The notes beneath the pieces are model-generated. The model was not told where the DNA came from. It saw nothing but the letters and a program-made list of their open reading frames with translations, and ran no database searches. DNA of 64,000 bases from Gonocerus acuteangulatus (taxonomy: Eukaryota > Arthropoda > Insecta > Hemiptera > Coreidae), in the NCBI GenBank assembly GCA_946811695.1, contig OX328128.1:28738510-28802509 (forward strand), read 5' to 3'. The position numbers and the translations under genes were made by a program. Below, piece after piece: positions 62,487 through 64,000 of the stretch (positions are counted from its first letter, which is position 1; the number at the start of each line of letters is the position of its first letter).

Positions 62487-62844
62487 GGGCGAGGTTAGCT
62501 CAGTGGTAGAGCACTGGACTAATAAGTTGGAGGACCTGAGTTCAAATCCCGAGCAAGCACTAAAGATTTTTTCTTCTAGTGTCTTCGTTCATGGGTTGAA
62601 TTCGGCCTCCCTGACCGCCCCTAGGCCAACCCAGCCTTTAATTAATTTAATAATGGGTACCTTGGGTGCTAATGACTATAGCAGTCGAAGCGGTCAAGGG
62701 GAAAATCAGGCGGCCGGAGCATAGTACTGACCAGACTATCTCCCTTGTGTGCCGTATGGTCATGGATCAGATACCTCTATAGTATCTGCCCCTCTGGGCC
62801 CTCGTGGCCTGTTACGGGACTGATTTTTTTTTTTTTTTTTTTTT

Positions 62845-62850
<6 letters not shown>
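62485..62850 (+). mobile_element. SINE-1 full-length copy
   Basis: GGGGGCGAGGTTAGCTCAGT head with A box, B box GAGTTCAAATCCCGAGC, linker TCTTCTAGTGTCTTC, body GGGGAAAATCAGGCGGCCGG, end GGCCTGTTACGGGACTGA plus poly-T. A (TA)n run follows at 62851-62912. A functional tRNA is excluded because the 3' half of the acceptor stem is replaced by SINE sequence. Confidence 0.8.
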
Positions 62851-62903
<53 letters not shown>

Positions 62904-62912
62904 TATATATAT
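62851..62912. repeat. (TA)n microsatellite after SINE-1
   Basis: TA run following the T tract, with a short ACACATA interruption. Confidence 0.9.
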
Positions 62913-63200
62913 GTGACTCTGGTAACATGATATTGGCCGCATTTAGGGGTACCCGGACCCAAATTACTAATGTGCCCCTCTTGACCATAATTTTGGGTTT
63001 CCTGCAACAAAACTTGCAATATAACACTTGAAAGTAATGATAGAGATTTAATATGAAAATAAGCAAAATTGGTCCTTCAAGAAGAGGGAGTTTACACAGA
63101 AACAACTTATTAATTCGCCTTTTTTTCAGAGTTATTTTGCTGCGCTTTTGCTGGCTAATGAACTCATTAAATCGTTTGTTATGAAAATAAGCTCAGGGAA

Positions 63201-63518
63201 ATGAAGACCAGCTCCAAAAATTGGTTGAGATCCAAGAGTGAAAATAGGAGAACAGAAGTGGTTTTGGCAAGACTTTGTATGGGGCACACTCGTCTTACCC
63301 ACTCCTACCATATGTCTAAACACAATCCCCCTATCTTTGACACTTGTGGAACACAAGTTTCTGTCAAACAAATCCTGGCGGAATGTCCATTTTATGGTAG
63401 TTTGAGAACAAAGCACAAAATAAACAAAACTATAGACAAAATTCTTGCCAATAATGCGGATACTGTAATCAATTTAATGAATTTTATTAGGGAGACAGGA
63501 TTAATTAGCAGAATATAG
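63201..63518 (+). pseudogene. Non-LTR retrotransposon C-terminal remnant (RNase H side)
   Basis: Encodes EVVLARLCMGHTRLTHSYHM, a C-x-x-C-like DTCG segment and VKQILAECPFYG. This is the pattern at the C-terminus of non-LTR reverse transcriptases with RNase H (VVLxRLRxGHTRLTHxY...CPxF). It ends FIRETGLISRI, also typical (LFxFLRxTGL). Only about 105 residues survive; the reverse transcriptase core is missing. Clade not fixed. Confidence 0.65.
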
Positions 63519-63848
63519 ACTTTGGTACATCGATGGCAACGCCCGGTTCCTGCTCAGGTCTTGGCCGGTGGCGGTTGCTCTGGGTCGTGTTAGACCACGG
63601 ACTCGGGTGAGGGGGGGACTGTAGACGGAACAGGCACATGCACACTTTTCGAATCTTCTAAATTTATAATAGAAAAAAAAAAGTAGAGGACATTCTCAAC
63701 TACTGTCTACATTTGGAACTTCTGAAGTCGGAATTCAAGAGTTAGTTTTAAGACATTTTGAAAATGGATGTACGTGAATAACTTTTAGATACACTTTCCT
63801 GGATATGATACATTTTGAAGAATTATTTGTTCCTAAAATCAAGTTAAG

Positions 63849-64000
63849 GGGGCGAGGTTAGCTCAGTGGTAGAGCACTGGACTAATAAGCTGGAGGCCTG
63901 AGTTCAAATCCCGAGCAAGCGCTAAAGATTTTTTCTTCTAGTGTCTTCATTCATGGGTTGAATTCGGCCTCCCTGACCGTCCCTAGGCCGACCCAGCCTT
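63849..64000 (+). mobile_element. SINE-1 copy, cut by window edge
   Basis: Starts GGGGGCGAGGTTAGCTCAGT and is nearly identical to 62485-62636. Continues beyond the window. This copy is preceded by non-TA sequence. Confidence 0.8.

Noticed and set aside
62485..62560. tRNA gene at the SINE-1 head
   Set aside because: The closing acceptor strand is missing and several copies share the same downstream body, so it is a SINE.
1..64000. CRISPR array, prokaryotic operons, riboswitches
   Set aside because: None seen; the repeats present are eukaryotic microsatellites, SINEs and transposons.

Overview
The window is eukaryotic nuclear DNA, most likely from an arthropod. It is AT-rich and intron-rich, with GT-AG introns, long (TA)n microsatellites and many tRNA-derived SINEs, and it carries Tc1/mariner, pogo/Tigger, hAT-like and CMC-like DNA transposons plus R1-like and other non-LTR fragments. 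The lineage cannot be fixed more closely from the sequence alone; an arachnid or other non-insect arthropod is plausible. There are no bacterial-type operons and no CRISPR array.

The only host protein-coding genes recognised are three tandem minus-strand paralogues of a D-aspartate oxidase-like flavoenzyme (FAD-dependent DAO/DDO family): L1 (coding span 359-12336), L2 (17597-26692) and L3 (43765-60982). Each has six coding exons of identical size (197, 115, 146, 163, 267 and 114 nt, in transcription order), identical splice phases and a conceptual product of 333 residues with no internal stop. Each also has a candidate splice acceptor exactly 9 nt before the ATG, implying an untranslated upstream exon. 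The family oxidises acidic D-amino acids to 2-oxo acids, ammonia and hydrogen peroxide, usually in peroxisomes. All three copies end in Ala-Lys-Tyr rather than a textbook PTS1.

Introns and intergenic DNA are filled with mobile elements. From left to right: a pogo/Tigger cluster and hAT-type MITE (2.3-6.7 kb); a 1.95-kb foldback element in L1 intron 2 (8.2-10.1 kb); an R1-like fragment and a 5S-rRNA-derived SINE with a perfect target duplication between L1 and L2 (16.0-17.2 kb); a tRNA-type SINE sitting on the L2 exon 3 splice donor (22.9 kb); a SINE/foldback cluster and GC-rich hAT-type MITE between L2 and L3 (27.5-31.8 kb); a repeat-poor AT-rich stretch (about 35.1-43.7 kb); a truncated LTR retrotransposon (48.5-49.8 kb) in L3 intron 5; a 2.5-kb CMC-like transposon nested in a SINE in L3 intron 4 (53.9-56.4 kb); and a mariner deletion derivative and a perfect 62-bp palindrome in L3 intron 1. 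The right edge holds SINE-1 copies and a non-LTR C-terminal fragment.

The most notable non-genic signal is a set of SINEs whose heads differ (5S rRNA versus tRNA) but whose 3' tails match, with tail-only remnants elsewhere in the window. That pattern suggests modular exchange of Pol III promoter heads onto one mobilisation tail.
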